Shown here piece by piece: positions 19,252-28,998 of a DNA stretch of 33,463 nt. The notes below the pieces were generated by a model. That model searched no databases. It was not told the origin of the DNA and saw only the letters and a program-made list of their open reading frames with translations. Source of the DNA: Dactylosporangium sp. AC04546 (GTDB lineage: Bacteria; Actinomycetota; Actinomycetes; Mycobacteriales; Micromonosporaceae); contig NZ_JAHYSG010000125.1 of assembly GCF_022095675.1 (NCBI RefSeq), forward strand, positions 1-33,463. The letters run 5' to 3'. Both the position numbers and the translations under genes were made by a program. Numbering within the stretch: the stretch's first letter is position 1; every line of letters starts with the position of its first letter.

Positions 19252-20588
19252 ACTACACCAACCTCGACCAGTTCGGCAAGGACCCGTGGTGGCTGGTGCT
19301 CGCGAAGGTGGTCATCATCTTCGCGTTCCTGGTCGTCATGACGCTCTTCGCCATCTGGTACGAGCGCCGCGTCGTCGCCCGGATGCAGGTCCGGCCCGGC
19401 CCGAACCGCAACGGCCCCTTCGGCCTGCTGCAGTCGCTCGCCGACGGCCTGAAGCTGGCGTTCAAGGAAGACATCATGCCGAAGATGGCCGACAAGGTCG
19501 TCTTCTTCTTCGCGCCGGTGATCTCCACGATCTGCGCGTTCACCGCCTTCTCGGTGATGCCCTTCGGCCCCACGGTGTCGGTCTTCGGCAACTGGACGCC
19601 GCTGCAGCTCACCGACATCCCGGTGGCCGTGCTGCTGGTGCTCGCCTGCTCGTCGATGGGCATCTACGGCATCGTGCTCGGCGGCTGGGCCTCCGGCTCG
19701 ACGTACCCGCTGCTCGGTGGCCTCCGCTCGAGCGCCCAGATGATCTCGTACGAGGTGGCGATGGGCCTGTCCATCGTCTCCGTCTTCCTGGTCTCCGGCA
19801 CCATGTCGACCTCGCAGATCGTCGAGGCCCAGGCCGGCAACGGCACGGTGAGCATCGGCAGCTGGACGTTCGACGCCCCGGCCTGGTACGCGATCCTGCT
19901 CATCCCGAGCTTCCTCATCTACTTCACGTCCGCGGTCGGTGAGACCAACCGGGCGCCGTTCGACCTGCCCGAGGCCGAGTCCGAGCTGGTCGGTGGCTTC
20001 CACACCGAGTACTCGTCGCTGAAGTTCGCGCTGTTCTTCCTGGCCGAGTACATCAACATGGTCACCGTCTCGGGCCTGTGCGCCACGCTGTTCCTCGGCG
20101 GTTGGCGCGCCCCGTGGCCGATCTCGATCTGGGACGGCGCCAACACCGGCTGGTGGCCGGTGCTCTGGTTCACCATCAAGGTGCTGCTCCTGCTGTTCGT
20201 CTTCATCTGGCTGCGTGGCACGCTGCCGCGGCTGCGGTACGACCAGTTCATGCGCTTCGGCTGGAAGGTCCTGATCCCGGCCAACCTGGTCTGGATCCTG
20301 GCCCTGTCGGGCGTGCGCGTGCTGCAGAAGGGCGAGATCAGCACCGGCAGCCGGGTCGGCGTGATCATCGGGATCGTGGCGCTGGTGGTGCTGGTCCTGG
20401 TGCTGGTCGGCATGCAGCGCGGCCGTAAGGACGTGCTCGCCGACGTGCCGAAACCGCACCCGGGCGGCCGGGTCGGCGGCAAGGACGGCTTCCCGCTGCC
20501 GCCGATGAACCTCGAGGTGCCGCCGAGCCCCCGGGCCAAGCGCGTGATCGTCGAGCGGGAGCCCGTCTCGACCAGCAAGGAGAGCTGA
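19248..20588 (+). CDS. nuoH: NADH-quinone oxidoreductase subunit H
   Basis: This 446-residue membrane subunit links the two arms and forms the entry of the quinone channel. The conserved features are [38 protein letters not shown] and the acidic cytoplasmic loop [24 protein letters not shown] beginning at Glu232. About eight or nine transmembrane helices are evident. After the core, a hydrophilic tail of about 60 residues ([20 protein letters not shown]...) makes it much longer than E. coli NuoH (325 residues), as often in actinomycetes. It starts at GTG 19248 overlapping the nuoG stop, and GGGGGTG lies upstream. Confidence 0.95.
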   Translation: MNYTNLDQFGKDPWWLVLAKVVIIFAFLVVMTLFAIWYERRVVARMQVRPGPNRNGPFGLLQSLADGLKLAFKEDIMPKMADKVVFFFAPVISTICAFTAFSVMPFGPTVSVFGNWTPLQLTDIPVAVLLVLACSSMGIYGIVLGGWASGSTYPLLGGLRSSAQMISYEVAMGLSIVSVFLVSGTMSTSQIVEAQAGNGTVSIGSWTFDAPAWYAILLIPSFLIYFTSAVGETNRAPFDLPEAESELVGGFHTEYSSLKFALFFLAEYINMVTVSGLCATLFLGGWRAPWPISIWDGANTGWWPVLWFTIKVLLLLFVFIWLRGTLPRLRYDQFMRFGWKVLIPANLVWILALSGVRVLQKGEISTGSRVGVIIGIVALVVLVLVLVGMQRGRKDVLADVPKPHPGGRVGGKDGFPLPPMNLEVPPSPRAKRVIVEREPVSTSKES

Positions 20589-20593
20589 GAAAC

Positions 20594-21142
20594 ATGAGCA
20601 TCGGTGGGACTCTGAAGGGTTTCGGGGTCACCTTCTCGCACATGTTCAAGAAGGTGGTCACCGAGGAGTACCCGGAGAAGCGCAAGCCTCCGGCGCCGCG
20701 GTACCACGGCCGCCACATCCTCAACCGCTGGCCGGACGGGCTCGAGAAGTGCATCGGCTGCGAGCTGTGCGCGTGGGCGTGCCCGGCGGACGCGATCTTC
20801 GTCGAGGGCGCCGACAACACCGACGACGCGCGCTTCTCGCCGGGCGAGCGCTACGCCCAGACGTACCAGATCAACTACGCGCGCTGCATCTTCTGCGGCC
20901 TGTGCATCGAGGCCTGCCCGACCCGCTCGCTCACCATGAGCAACGAGTACGAGCTGGCCCGTGACAACCGGCGCGACCTGATCTTCACCAAGGAGCAGCT
21001 GCTCGCGCCGCTGCTGCCGGGGATGGAGCGCCCGCCGCACGACATGCGCCTCGGCCACACCGAGAAGGACTACTACGTCGGCGCGCTGGAGAACCCCGGC
21101 ACCTCGGCGGGTGCCGAGCGCTACAAGGGAGTCCACTCGTGA
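20594..21142 (+). CDS. nuoI: NADH-quinone oxidoreductase subunit I
   Basis: The 182-residue ferredoxin-like subunit carries two [4Fe-4S] clusters (N6a and N6b). The first motif is [12 protein letters not shown] (Cys53, 56, 59, 63) and the second is [12 protein letters not shown] (Cys98, 101, 104, 108). The N-terminal amphipathic helix ([16 protein letters not shown]) is the usual membrane-contact segment. AAGGAG lies about a dozen bases before the ATG. Five bases separate it from nuoH and it overlaps nuoJ by 4 bases. Confidence 0.97.
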   Translation: MSIGGTLKGFGVTFSHMFKKVVTEEYPEKRKPPAPRYHGRHILNRWPDGLEKCIGCELCAWACPADAIFVEGADNTDDARFSPGERYAQTYQINYARCIFCGLCIEACPTRSLTMSNEYELARDNRRDLIFTKEQLLAPLLPGMERPPHDMRLGHTEKDYYVGALENPGTSAGAERYKGVHS

Positions 21143-21912
21143 ACACCTCGCTGCAGCTGCTGGCCGCGGCCGGTGACGTGAAGGGCGGTGAGGCCGTCGC
21201 GTTCTGGATCCTCGCCCCGTTCGCGGTCCTCGGCGCCATCGGCATGGTCTGGGCCCGCAACGCCGTCCACTCGGCGCTGTTCCTGGTGATCACCATGCTG
21301 TGCCTGGGCGTGTTCTACGTCCTGCAGGCCGGCCCGTTCATCGGCATGGTGCAGATCATCGTCTACACCGGCGCCATCATGATGCTGTTCCTCTTCGTGC
21401 TCATGCTGGTCGGCCGCGACTCGTCCGACTCGCTGATCGAGACACTGCGCGGGCAGCGGCTGGCGGCCATCGCCATGGGCGTCGGCCTCGCGCTGCTGCT
21501 CGGCATCGGGCTGTACCGCGCACTCGACGGCACCGCCCCGCAGGGTCTGACCGAGGCGAACTCGGCCGGCAACGTGGTCGGCATCTCCCGCCTGCTGTTC
21601 ACCAAGTACGTCTTCGTCTTCGAGGTCACCTCGGCGCTGCTGATCACGGCGGCGGTGGGCGCGATGATCCTGGCCCACATCGAGAAGCGCAAGGAAGAGA
21701 AGGTCAGCCAGCCGCAGCGCATGGTGGCGCGGTTCCGCCCGGGCAACTACCCGGCGCCGAAGCCCGGCCCAGGCGTGTTCGCCGGCTCCGACTCGGTCGC
21801 GACGCCCGCCCGCCTGCCCGACGGCACCCCGTCGGACCGCAGCATCTCCAAGATCCTCCCGACCCGGGAGTTGACGTCCGCCGACGTCGCACCAAAGGGG
21901 ACCGAGAAGTGA
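21139..21912 (+). CDS. nuoJ: NADH-quinone oxidoreductase subunit J
   Basis: This 257-residue membrane subunit (ND6 type) has five predicted helices in the first 180 residues. They include the conserved [42 protein letters not shown] and [26 protein letters not shown] blocks, the latter holding the characteristic pi-bulge helix of complex I. A hydrophilic tail of about 70 residues ([23 protein letters not shown]...) follows. It starts at GTG 21139 within the nuoI stop and overlaps nuoK by 4 bases. Confidence 0.95.
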   Translation: MNTSLQLLAAAGDVKGGEAVAFWILAPFAVLGAIGMVWARNAVHSALFLVITMLCLGVFYVLQAGPFIGMVQIIVYTGAIMMLFLFVLMLVGRDSSDSLIETLRGQRLAAIAMGVGLALLLGIGLYRALDGTAPQGLTEANSAGNVVGISRLLFTKYVFVFEVTSALLITAAVGAMILAHIEKRKEEKVSQPQRMVARFRPGNYPAPKPGPGVFAGSDSVATPARLPDGTPSDRSISKILPTRELTSADVAPKGTEK

Positions 21913-22208
21913 CTCCGACGTACTACATCGTCCTCGCGGCGATCCTGTTCACGATCGGCGCGGTGGGCGTGCTCATCCGGCGGAACGCGATCGTGCTGTT
22001 CATGTGCATCGAGTTGATGCTGAACGCGGCCAACCTCGCGCTGGTCACGTTCAGCCGGATCAACGGCACGCTCGACGGGCAGATCATGGCGTTCTTCGTC
22101 ATGGTCGTGGCGGCGGCTGAGGTCGTCGTCGGCCTGGCGATCATCATGTCGATCTTCCGGACTCGGCGCTCGGCCAGCGTCGACGACGCGAACCTGCTGA
22201 AGTACTAA
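21909..22208 (+). CDS. nuoK: NADH-quinone oxidoreductase subunit K
   Basis: The 99-residue membrane subunit (ND4L type) has three transmembrane helices. The two buried acidic residues used in proton translocation are visible in [17 protein letters not shown] (first Glu) and [17 protein letters not shown] (second Glu). Length is standard. It starts at GTG 21909 overlapping the nuoJ stop, with AAAGGGGA upstream. The open frame runs back through nuoJ, but only as a shadow. Confidence 0.95.
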   Translation: MTPTYYIVLAAILFTIGAVGVLIRRNAIVLFMCIELMLNAANLALVTFSRINGTLDGQIMAFFVMVVAAAEVVVGLAIIMSIFRTRRSASVDDANLLKY

Positions 22209-22218
22209 GGAGCGGGTG

Positions 22219-24135
22219 GTGGAAGAAATCGCCTACTCGACGGCGACCGGCTGGCTGGGCTCGTTCTGGCTGCTCCCGACGATTCCGCTGGCAAGCGCGG
22301 CGATCCTGCTGCTGCTGGGCAAGCGGGCCGACCGCTGGGGTCACTGGCTCGGCGTGCTCAGCGTCGCCGCGTCGTTCGTGCTCGGCCTCACGTACTTCTT
22401 CACGCTGCGCGGGCTCGAGAACCGCACCGGCGTCGAGCTGAAGCTCTGGAACTACATCGGCGTCGGGGACTTCCACGTCGACCTGGGCCTGCTGTTCGAC
22501 CCGCTGTCGGCGTTGTTCGTGCTGCTCATCACCGGCGTCGGCTCGCTGATCCACCTCTACGCGGTGGGTTACATGGAGCACGACCCCGGCCGGCGGAAGT
22601 TCTTCGGGTACTTCAACCTGTTCATCGCGGCGATGCTGTTGCTGGTCCTCGGCAACAACTACGTGATGCTGTACTTCGGCTGGGAGGGCGTGGGTCTCGC
22701 CTCCTACCTGCTGATCTCGTTCTGGTACCTGCGCCCGAGCGCGGCCACGGCCGGCAAGAAGGCGTTCCTCATGAACCGCGTCGGTGACGCGGGCTTCGCG
22801 ATCGCGATCTTCATGATGTTCGCCTACCTCGGCACGGTCGACTACGCCGAGGTCTTCAACGGCGCGCACAAGCTCAGCTCCGGCGTGGTCACCGCGATGG
22901 CGCTCCTGCTCCTGCTCGGCGCGGCCGGCAAGTCCGGCCAGTTCCCGCTGCAGGCCTGGCTCCCCGACGCGATGGAGGGCCCGACCCCGGTCTCGGCCCT
23001 GATCCACGCCGCGACGATGGTCACCGCAGGCGTGTACCTGGTCGCCCGCTCGCACCCGATCTTCAACCTGTCGCCGGACGCGCAACTCGTCGTCGTCATC
23101 GTCGGCGCGCTGACGCTGCTGCTCGGCTGCATCATCGGCTGCGCCAAGGACGACATCAAGCGGGTCCTCGCCTGGTCGACGGTCAGCCAGATCGGCTACA
23201 TGTTCCTGGGCGTCGGGCTCGGCGGCGCGGCCTACGCGCTCGCCCTGATCCACCTGCTGGCGCACGGCTTCTTCAAGGCCGGCATGTTCCTCGGGGCCGG
23301 TTCGGTCATGCACGGGATGAACGACCAGACCGACATCCGGCGGTTCGGCGGGCTGTGGAAGTACATGAAGATCACCTGGGTGACCTTCGGCCTCGGCTGG
23401 CTGGCGATCATCGGCTTCCCGTTCCTGTCCGGCTACTTCTCGAAAGAGCCGATCATCGCGGCCGCCTTCGAGCAGGAGGGCTGGCGCGGCTGGGTGTTCG
23501 GCGGCGCGGCCATGCTCGGCGCCGGGCTCACCGCCTTCTACATGACCCGGCTCTTCTGGCTCACGTTCCACGGGCCGGAGCGCTGGACCGACGACATCAA
23601 GCACCCGCACGAGTCGCCGGCGGTCATGACGATCCCGCTGATCCTGCTCGCGGTCGGCTCGGTCTTCTCCGGCTACCTGCTGAAGACCTCCGTGCCGGAC
23701 TGGCTGACGCCGACCTTCGGCCCCGAGAAGGAAGAGGTCGTGGTCCACGCGGCCCTCGGCCACGACGCCGTCACGTGGCTCTCGCTACTGGTGACGGTGC
23801 TCGGCGCCGGCGTCGCGATCCTGCTCTTCAACAAGGGCACGGCCAAGGAGGAGCAGCCGGCAGGCGTCCTGGTGACCGCCGCCCGCAACAACCTCTACAC
23901 CGACACCTTCAACGAGGCCGTCTTCGAGGCGCCGGGCCGCTACCTGACCCGCGCCCTGGTCTACCTCGACAACCGCGGCATCGACGGGCTGGTCAACGGC
24001 CTCGCCGCGGGCGTCGGCGGCGGGTCCAGCCGACTACGCCGGGCCCAAACCGGGTTCGTGCGGTCCTATGCCATGTCCATCCTCGGTGGTGCGGTGCTCA
24101 TCGTGGCCGCCACGCTCGCGGTGAGGTTCGGATGA
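22219..24135 (+). CDS. nuoL: NADH-quinone oxidoreductase subunit L (proton channel)
   Basis: This is the distal antiporter-like proton-pumping subunit, about 638 residues with some 14-16 transmembrane helices. Conserved channel elements are GWEGVGLASYLLISFWY (buried Glu), KKAFLMNRVGDAGFAI, GAAGKSGQFPLQAWLPDAMEGPTPVSALIHAATMVTAGVYL (buried Lys and His) and KDDIKRVLAWSTVSQIGYMFLG. The C-terminal part should include the long lateral helix. Two adjacent GTG codons occur at 22216 and 22219. AAGGAG (22207-22212) is better spaced (six bases) for the second, which I use. Its stop overlaps nuoM by 4 bases. Confidence 0.95.
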   Translation: MEEIAYSTATGWLGSFWLLPTIPLASAAILLLLGKRADRWGHWLGVLSVAASFVLGLTYFFTLRGLENRTGVELKLWNYIGVGDFHVDLGLLFDPLSALFVLLITGVGSLIHLYAVGYMEHDPGRRKFFGYFNLFIAAMLLLVLGNNYVMLYFGWEGVGLASYLLISFWYLRPSAATAGKKAFLMNRVGDAGFAIAIFMMFAYLGTVDYAEVFNGAHKLSSGVVTAMALLLLLGAAGKSGQFPLQAWLPDAMEGPTPVSALIHAATMVTAGVYLVARSHPIFNLSPDAQLVVVIVGALTLLLGCIIGCAKDDIKRVLAWSTVSQIGYMFLGVGLGGAAYALALIHLLAHGFFKAGMFLGAGSVMHGMNDQTDIRRFGGLWKYMKITWVTFGLGWLAIIGFPFLSGYFSKEPIIAAAFEQEGWRGWVFGGAAMLGAGLTAFYMTRLFWLTFHGPERWTDDIKHPHESPAVMTIPLILLAVGSVFSGYLLKTSVPDWLTPTFGPEKEEVVVHAALGHDAVTWLSLLVTVLGAGVAILLFNKGTAKEEQPAGVLVTAARNNLYTDTFNEAVFEAPGRYLTRALVYLDNRGIDGLVNGLAAGVGGGSSRLRRAQTGFVRSYAMSILGGAVLIVAATLAVRFG

Positions 24136-25661
24136 GCCACTTCCCATACCTGACCGTCCTGACGGCCGCGCCGCTCGTCGGCGCGGCGGGGATCGCGTTC
24201 CTGCCCAAGGACAAGCCCGAACTGGCCAAGCGTGTGGCGCTGGGCTGGTCGGTCGTGGTCCTGGCGCTGACGGTCGGCCTGTGGACGCAGTTCGACGCCA
24301 ACGGCGCGCGGTTCCAGATGAAGGACTCGTGGACCTGGATCCCGCAGTGGGGCGCCAAGTTCACATTCGCGATCGACGGCATCGCCCTGGTGATGATCGC
24401 GCTGATCGCGCTGCTCGTCCCGCTGGTTATCCTGGCGTCCTGGCACGACGCGGACCACAGCAAGCGGTCGGTCCCGGCGTACTTCGCGCTGCTCCTGGCC
24501 CTCGAGTGCACGATGATCGGCGTCTTCGCCGCGCAGGACGTGTTCCTGTTCTACGTGTTCTTCGAGGTCATGCTCGTGCCGATGTACTTCCTGATCGGCT
24601 CCTACGGCGGGCACCAGAAGCAGTACGCGGCGGTCAAGTTCTTCCTGTACTCGCTGCTCGGCGGCCTCTTCATGCTGGCCGCGGTGGTCGGGCTGTGGGT
24701 CGTCGGCGGGCACACCTTCGACTGGCAGGCGCTGGTCAACGCCGACTTCTCGGTGAACACCGAGCGCTGGCTGTTCCTGGGCTTCTTCGTCGCCTTCGCG
24801 ATCAAGGCGCCGTTCTTCCCGTTCCACACGTGGCTGCCCGACGCCGGTGGCGCGGCCCCGGCCGGCGCTGCCGCACTGCTGGTCGGCGTGCTCGACAAGG
24901 TCGGCACGTTCGGGATTCTGCGGTACTGCCTGCCGCTGTTCCCGAACGCGTCGAAGTACTTCGCCTGGCTCGGGCTCACGCTCGCGCTCGTCGGCATCAT
25001 CTACGGCGCGCTGGTCGCGATCGGCCAGCAGGACCTCAAGCGGCTGGTGTCGTACACGTCGATCGCCCACTTCGGCTTCATCGGCATCGGCATCTTCGCG
25101 TTCACGACCCAGGCCGGCACCGGCTCGGTGCTGTACATGGTCAACCACGGCCTCGCGACCGGCCTGCTCTTCCTGGTCGTCGGCATGCTGGTGGCCCGCC
25201 GCGGCAGCGCCCTGGTGACCGACTTCGGCGGCGCCGGCAAGACGCTGCCGGTCCTCGCCGGGGTCTTCTTCATCGCCGGTCTCGCCTCGCTCGCGCTGCC
25301 GGGCACGTCGCCGTTCATCTCCGAGTTCCTGGTGCTGATCGGCACGTTCACGGTCAACAAGACCGTGGCCGTGATCGCGACGGCCGGCATCATCCTCGCC
25401 GCCGGCTACGTGCTGTGGATGATCCAGCGGACCACCCAGGGCACGCCCAACCCGAAGCTGGCAGAGATCAAGGCGATGAGCCGCGACCTGTCGCTGCGTG
25501 AGGCCGTCGTCGTCGGGCCGCTGATCGCCCTGATCCTGCTGCTCGGCTTCTACCCGAAGCCGGTCATCGACGTGATCAACCCGGCGGTGAAGGCAACCAT
25601 GCAGGACGTCGGCAAGACCGACCCGAAAGCCACCGCAGGCACCACGGAGGCCGGCAAGTGA
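24132..25661 (+). CDS. nuoM: NADH-quinone oxidoreductase subunit M (proton channel)
   Basis: The 509-residue antiporter-like subunit has about 14 helices. Visible channel elements are FYVFFEVMLVPMYFLIG with the buried Glu, AIKAPFFPFHTWLPDA with the buried Lys, LLVGVLDKVGTFGILRYC with the next Lys, and DLKRLVSYTSIAHFGFIGIG. After WLPDA the loop reads GGAAPAG, where many homologues have an acidic or amide residue before AP, so this position is substituted here. A hydrophilic C-terminal tail of about 20 residues is present. The ATG overlaps the nuoL stop, and it overlaps nuoN by 4 bases. Confidence 0.95.
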   Translation: MSHFPYLTVLTAAPLVGAAGIAFLPKDKPELAKRVALGWSVVVLALTVGLWTQFDANGARFQMKDSWTWIPQWGAKFTFAIDGIALVMIALIALLVPLVILASWHDADHSKRSVPAYFALLLALECTMIGVFAAQDVFLFYVFFEVMLVPMYFLIGSYGGHQKQYAAVKFFLYSLLGGLFMLAAVVGLWVVGGHTFDWQALVNADFSVNTERWLFLGFFVAFAIKAPFFPFHTWLPDAGGAAPAGAAALLVGVLDKVGTFGILRYCLPLFPNASKYFAWLGLTLALVGIIYGALVAIGQQDLKRLVSYTSIAHFGFIGIGIFAFTTQAGTGSVLYMVNHGLATGLLFLVVGMLVARRGSALVTDFGGAGKTLPVLAGVFFIAGLASLALPGTSPFISEFLVLIGTFTVNKTVAVIATAGIILAAGYVLWMIQRTTQGTPNPKLAEIKAMSRDLSLREAVVVGPLIALILLLGFYPKPVIDVINPAVKATMQDVGKTDPKATAGTTEAGK

Positions 25662-27193
25662 ACGACAGACTCCAACTGCCGCATCTGGACTACGCGGCGC
25701 TGGCGCCGATGCTGATCCTCTTCGGCGTCGCATGCATCGGGGTGCTCGTCGAGGGCTTCGTGCCCCGGCGGGCACGGCACCGGGTCCAGCTGACCCTGGC
25801 CCTGCTCGGCCTGGTCGCGGCGCTCGTCATGGTGATCCGCCAGGGCAGCACCGCGGTCATCACCGCGCACACCGCGGTCGCCATCGACGGGCCGGGCCTG
25901 TTCTTATCCGGCGCGATCATCGTGCTGGGCATCGTCTCGCTGCTGCTGATCGGTGAGCGGACGCTGGAGCCGGGCGGCGCCTTCGTCGCGCAGGCGGCGA
26001 TCACCGCCAACACCGACCGCGACCGCGAGCAGGCGCTGCGCGCCCACGGCTCGACCGAGGTGTTCCCGCTGGCGATGTTCGCGCTCGGCGGCATGCTGCT
26101 GTTCTGCACCGCGAACGACCTGCTGACGATGTTCGTCGCGCTCGAGGTCTTCTCGCTGCCGCTCTACCTGCTCTGCGCGCTGGCCCGCCGCCGGCGGCTG
26201 CTGTCGCAGGAGGCCGCGATGAAGTACTTCCTCCTCGGCTCGTTCGCGTCGGCCTTCTTCCTGTTCGGCATCGCGCTCGTCTACGGGTACGCGGGCCAGG
26301 TCGACTTCAAGGCGATCGACACCGCGATCCAGGCGTCGGCGCAGGACGACATCCTGCTGTACGCCGGCCTCGCCATGCTGGCGATCGGCCTGCTCTTCAA
26401 GGCCGCGGCGGTGCCGTTCCACGTCTGGACGCCCGACGTCTACCAGGGCGCGCCGACGCCGATCACCGCGCTCATGGCCGCCTGCACCAAGGTCGCCGCG
26501 TTCGGCGGTCTGCTCCGCCTGGTCTACGTCGGGTTCAAGGGCACCGAGTGGACGATCCAGCCGGTGCTGGGCACTGTGGCCGTGATCACGATGATCATCG
26601 GCGCCATCCTGGCGGTCACCCAGACCGACATCAAGCGCCTCCTGGCCTACTCGTCGATCGCCAACGCGGGCTACCTGCTCGTCGGCGTCCTCGCGATGAA
26701 CGAGCAGGGCCTGTCGAGCTCGATGTTCTACCTCGTGGCGTACGGCTTCACCGTCCTGGCGGCCTTCGGCGTGGTGACGCTCGTCCGCGACGCCGACGGC
26801 GAGGCGACCCACCTGTCCCGCTGGGCCGGGCTCGGGCGGCGGTCGCCGCTCTACGCCTCGCTGTTCACCTTCATCCTGCTGGCCTTCGCCGGCCTGCCGC
26901 TCACCAGCGGCTTCACCGCCAAGTTCGGCGTGTTCGCCGCCGCCATCGACGGCAACCAGACCTGGCTGGTCATCGCCGGCGTGGTGAGCAGCGCCATCCT
27001 CGCCTTCCCCTACCTGCGGGTCGTGGTGATGATGTGGCTGTCGGAGCCGGGTGAGACGACGCCGGCCGTGTCCATCCCGGGTGCGATGACGGCCGCCGCG
27101 CTCGTCATCGGCGCGGTGGCTACGCTGGTACTCGGCGTGGCACCGGGGGCACTGCTGGAAGTGACGCAGAACGCCGGTGCGTTCCTCAGGTAA
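25658..27193 (+). CDS. nuoN: NADH-quinone oxidoreductase subunit N (proton channel)
   Basis: This 511-residue antiporter-like subunit lies at the proximal side of the membrane arm. Conserved parts are the buried-Glu helix MFVALEVFSLPLYLLCAL, EAAMKYFLLGSFASAFFLFGIALVYGY, LLFKAAAVPFHVWTPDVYQGAPTPITALMAACTKVAAF (two buried Lys) and DIKRLLAYSSIANAGYLLVG. A hydrophilic insert, about residues 105-140 (ITANTDRDREQALRAHGSTEVF), sits between early helices as in other actinomycete NuoN. It starts at GTG 25658 in the nuoM stop and ends the nuo operon. A strong hairpin follows 16 bases after its stop. Confidence 0.95.
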   Translation: MNDRLQLPHLDYAALAPMLILFGVACIGVLVEGFVPRRARHRVQLTLALLGLVAALVMVIRQGSTAVITAHTAVAIDGPGLFLSGAIIVLGIVSLLLIGERTLEPGGAFVAQAAITANTDRDREQALRAHGSTEVFPLAMFALGGMLLFCTANDLLTMFVALEVFSLPLYLLCALARRRRLLSQEAAMKYFLLGSFASAFFLFGIALVYGYAGQVDFKAIDTAIQASAQDDILLYAGLAMLAIGLLFKAAAVPFHVWTPDVYQGAPTPITALMAACTKVAAFGGLLRLVYVGFKGTEWTIQPVLGTVAVITMIIGAILAVTQTDIKRLLAYSSIANAGYLLVGVLAMNEQGLSSSMFYLVAYGFTVLAAFGVVTLVRDADGEATHLSRWAGLGRRSPLYASLFTFILLAFAGLPLTSGFTAKFGVFAAAIDGNQTWLVIAGVVSSAILAFPYLRVVVMMWLSEPGETTPAVSIPGAMTAAALVIGAVATLVLGVAPGALLEVTQNAGAFLR

Positions 27194-27208
27194 GAGCAAA
27201 ATGACAGT

Positions 27209-27241
27209 GACGTCCCCGGTGGCCTTCCACGCGGGGACGTC
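27209..27241 (+). terminator. Strong hairpin at the end of the nuo operon
   Basis: GACGTCCCC (27209-27217) pairs perfectly with GGGGACGTC (27233-27241). The stem continues inward as GGTGG with CCAC plus one bulged G, closing on a four-base CCTT loop, for about 14 pairs in all. There is no T-tract, so it may act as a GC-rich terminator, an attenuator before the polyprenyl synthase gene, or a 3' stabiliser of the nuo mRNA. Confidence 0.6.
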
Positions 27242-27286
27242 CCTGTATCAGGCGCCCGTTGAGGGTATGGCATCGTTGGAGCTGTG

Positions 27287-28312
27287 GTGAGTACGGGAAC
27301 CGTGCAGACGAGTGCCTCGGTCGGCTTGACCTTTGCCGATCCGGAGCTGGAGAGCAGCGTCGCGGCGATCCTCCGGGACGTCGAGGCGGTGCTCATCGAC
27401 GCCGTGCACAGCGCCAACCCGCTGGTGACCGAGGCGGCCCGCCACCTGGTCGACGCCGGCGGCAAGCGGTTCCGGCCGCTGCTCGTGGGCCTGGCCGCGC
27501 ACTTCGGCGGCGACCCCTCCAACGAGGAGGTGGTGAAGGCCGGCGCGGTCGTCGAGCTCACCCACCTGGCCACCCTCTACCACGACGACGTCATGGACGA
27601 GGCGACCGTGCGCCGCGGCGCGCCCAGCGCGAACTCCCGCTGGGGCAACGCGCTCGCGATCCTGATCGGCGACTACCTGTTCGCCCGGGCCGCCGACCTC
27701 GCCGCCGACCTCGGCATCGAGGCGGTGAAGATCCAGGCGAGCACGTTCTCGCGCCTGGTCCACGGCCAGGTCGCCGAGACCGCCGGCCCGCTCGACGGCG
27801 AGGACGCGATCACGCACTACCTGCGCGTGATCTCGCAGAAGACCGGCTCCCTGATCTCGACCAGCGCCCGCTTCGGCGCGATGTTCGGCGGCTGCCCGCC
27901 CGAGCAGACCGAGGCCCTGGCGACGTTCGCGGAGACGTTCGGCATCGCGTTCCAGCTCTCCGACGACCTGATCGACATCGCCAGCGAGTCGACCCAGTCG
28001 GGCAAGACCCCGGGCACCGACCTGCGCGAGGGCGTGCCGACCCTCCCGGTGCTGTACGCGCTGGCCTCGACCGACGACGACGCCGCGTCCGTCCGCCTGC
28101 GCGAGATCCTGGCCGCTGGCCCGGTGACCGACGACGCCCTGCACGGGGAGGCCCTCGGCCTGCTGCGCGACTCAGCGGCCCTGAAGCAGGCCCGCGAGAC
28201 GGTCCGCGGCTACGCCGACCGCGCCCGCGCGGCGCTGGCCCCGCTGCCGCACGTCCCGGCCCGGGCGGCGCTCGAGTCGCTGTGCGACTTCATCGCCGAC
28301 CGCACCAACTGA
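27287..28312 (+). CDS. Long-chain (all-trans) polyprenyl diphosphate synthase
   Basis: The 341-residue trans-prenyltransferase (class I terpenoid-synthase fold) condenses isopentenyl diphosphate units. The first aspartate-rich motif is DDVMD (100-104, in LYHDDVMDEATVRRG) and the second is DDLID (226-230, in FQLSDDLIDIA). GGKRFRPLL (about 58-66) supplies the IPP-binding Lys-Arg-Arg. Residues just before the first motif are small to medium (THLATLYHDD) with no bulky block at the fifth position upstream, which fits a long product. The context next to menG, menJ and nuo points to the heptaprenyl-to-nonaprenyl chain of menaquinone. The exact length is not readable. Two tandem GTGs occur at 27284 and 27287, and GGAG is five bases before the second. 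Confidence 0.9.
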   Translation: MSTGTVQTSASVGLTFADPELESSVAAILRDVEAVLIDAVHSANPLVTEAARHLVDAGGKRFRPLLVGLAAHFGGDPSNEEVVKAGAVVELTHLATLYHDDVMDEATVRRGAPSANSRWGNALAILIGDYLFARAADLAADLGIEAVKIQASTFSRLVHGQVAETAGPLDGEDAITHYLRVISQKTGSLISTSARFGAMFGGCPPEQTEALATFAETFGIAFQLSDDLIDIASESTQSGKTPGTDLREGVPTLPVLYALASTDDDAASVRLREILAAGPVTDDALHGEALGLLRDSAALKQARETVRGYADRARAALAPLPHVPARAALESLCDFIADRTN

Positions 28313-28319
28313 CGCCCGC

Positions 28320-28337
28320 CGCGGCCCAGGGGCCGCG
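28320..28337 (+). terminator. GC hairpin after the polyprenyl synthase gene
   Basis: CGCGGCC (28320-28326) pairs with GGCCGCG (28331-28337) around a four-base loop, eight bases after the stop. No T-run follows. It probably acts as a terminator together with, or separately from, the larger palindrome starting nine bases later. Confidence 0.5.
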
Positions 28338-28345
28338 TTCCCGAG

Positions 28346-28399
28346 TTGACCGTGGAAGCTTGTTGTAGCTCTGGCTGCCCCAAGAACTTCCACGGTCAA
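28346..28399. repeat. 54-base palindromic element, 13-base arms and 28-base centre
   Basis: TTGACCGTGGAAG (28346-28358) is matched perfectly by CTTCCACGGTCAA (28387-28399), with exactly 28 bases between the arms. It lies in non-coding DNA just past a separate terminator hairpin. The arm and centre lengths are the same as in the element at 33283-33338, which suggests a dispersed extragenic repeat rather than a gene-specific terminator. Confidence 0.6.
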
Positions 28400-28552
28400 A
28401 CTGTCTCCGTACGTCCCCGGCCCCGCCTCAGGCCCCGGGCGAGCGCTGGACGCACCCGGCCACCATGTTCGCCCGAGGGCACGCTGTGGCCCACGGCGAC
28501 GCGGGTTCCCGGTCTGGGCGTCAGCCGAGCGGGAGGCAAGGGCGTACGGGGC

Positions 28553-28632
28553 GGTGCCAGCCGTGCGCGGTGCCAGCGGTGCGTGGCGCTGGGCGTGCGT
28601 GGCGCTGGGCGTGCGTGGCGTTGGCCGTGGGG
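28553..28632. repeat. Tandem repeat, five units of 16 bp
   Basis: Starting at 28553, five consecutive 16-base units can be aligned. The third and fourth are identical (GGCGCTGGGCGTGCGT, 28585-28600 and 28601-28616). The first two are GGTGCCAGC-type variants differing from each other at two positions. The fifth (28617-28632) is degraded at its end. All share the pattern GGYGYYRGSSGTG. The 16-base period is not a multiple of three, which argues against a coding repeat. Confidence 0.75.
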
Positions 28633-28998
28633 GCGTCCGGGTGAGCGGGACGTCGTCCGCGCGGGGCGTCGGGTGACCCGTCCCGGGAGGTCGCCGAGGC
28701 GACGGTTCTCGTGGCGTCGTCGGAGTGGTAGTCAGGTGCCGTCCTGGACCTCAGCGGGGTTGAGCTGCTCCCACTGATGTCGACGTCGACACGTCTGCTT
28801 ATCAACGTACTCGCCGCCGCCAAATCGCCCGACGACGCGACTACCCAGTGTGCGGGACGCGCGAGGTGGCGGGCGGGCGTCGCGCGGGGCCTGATGCCGT
28901 CGGCGGTGAGGCTGCAGCGGGTGTGGGCGGCCCTGAGCGCCAAGGCTGCTGGCCCGACCGCTGAGGTTACGCCCTCCGGGGGCCCTCCGAAGAACGGT

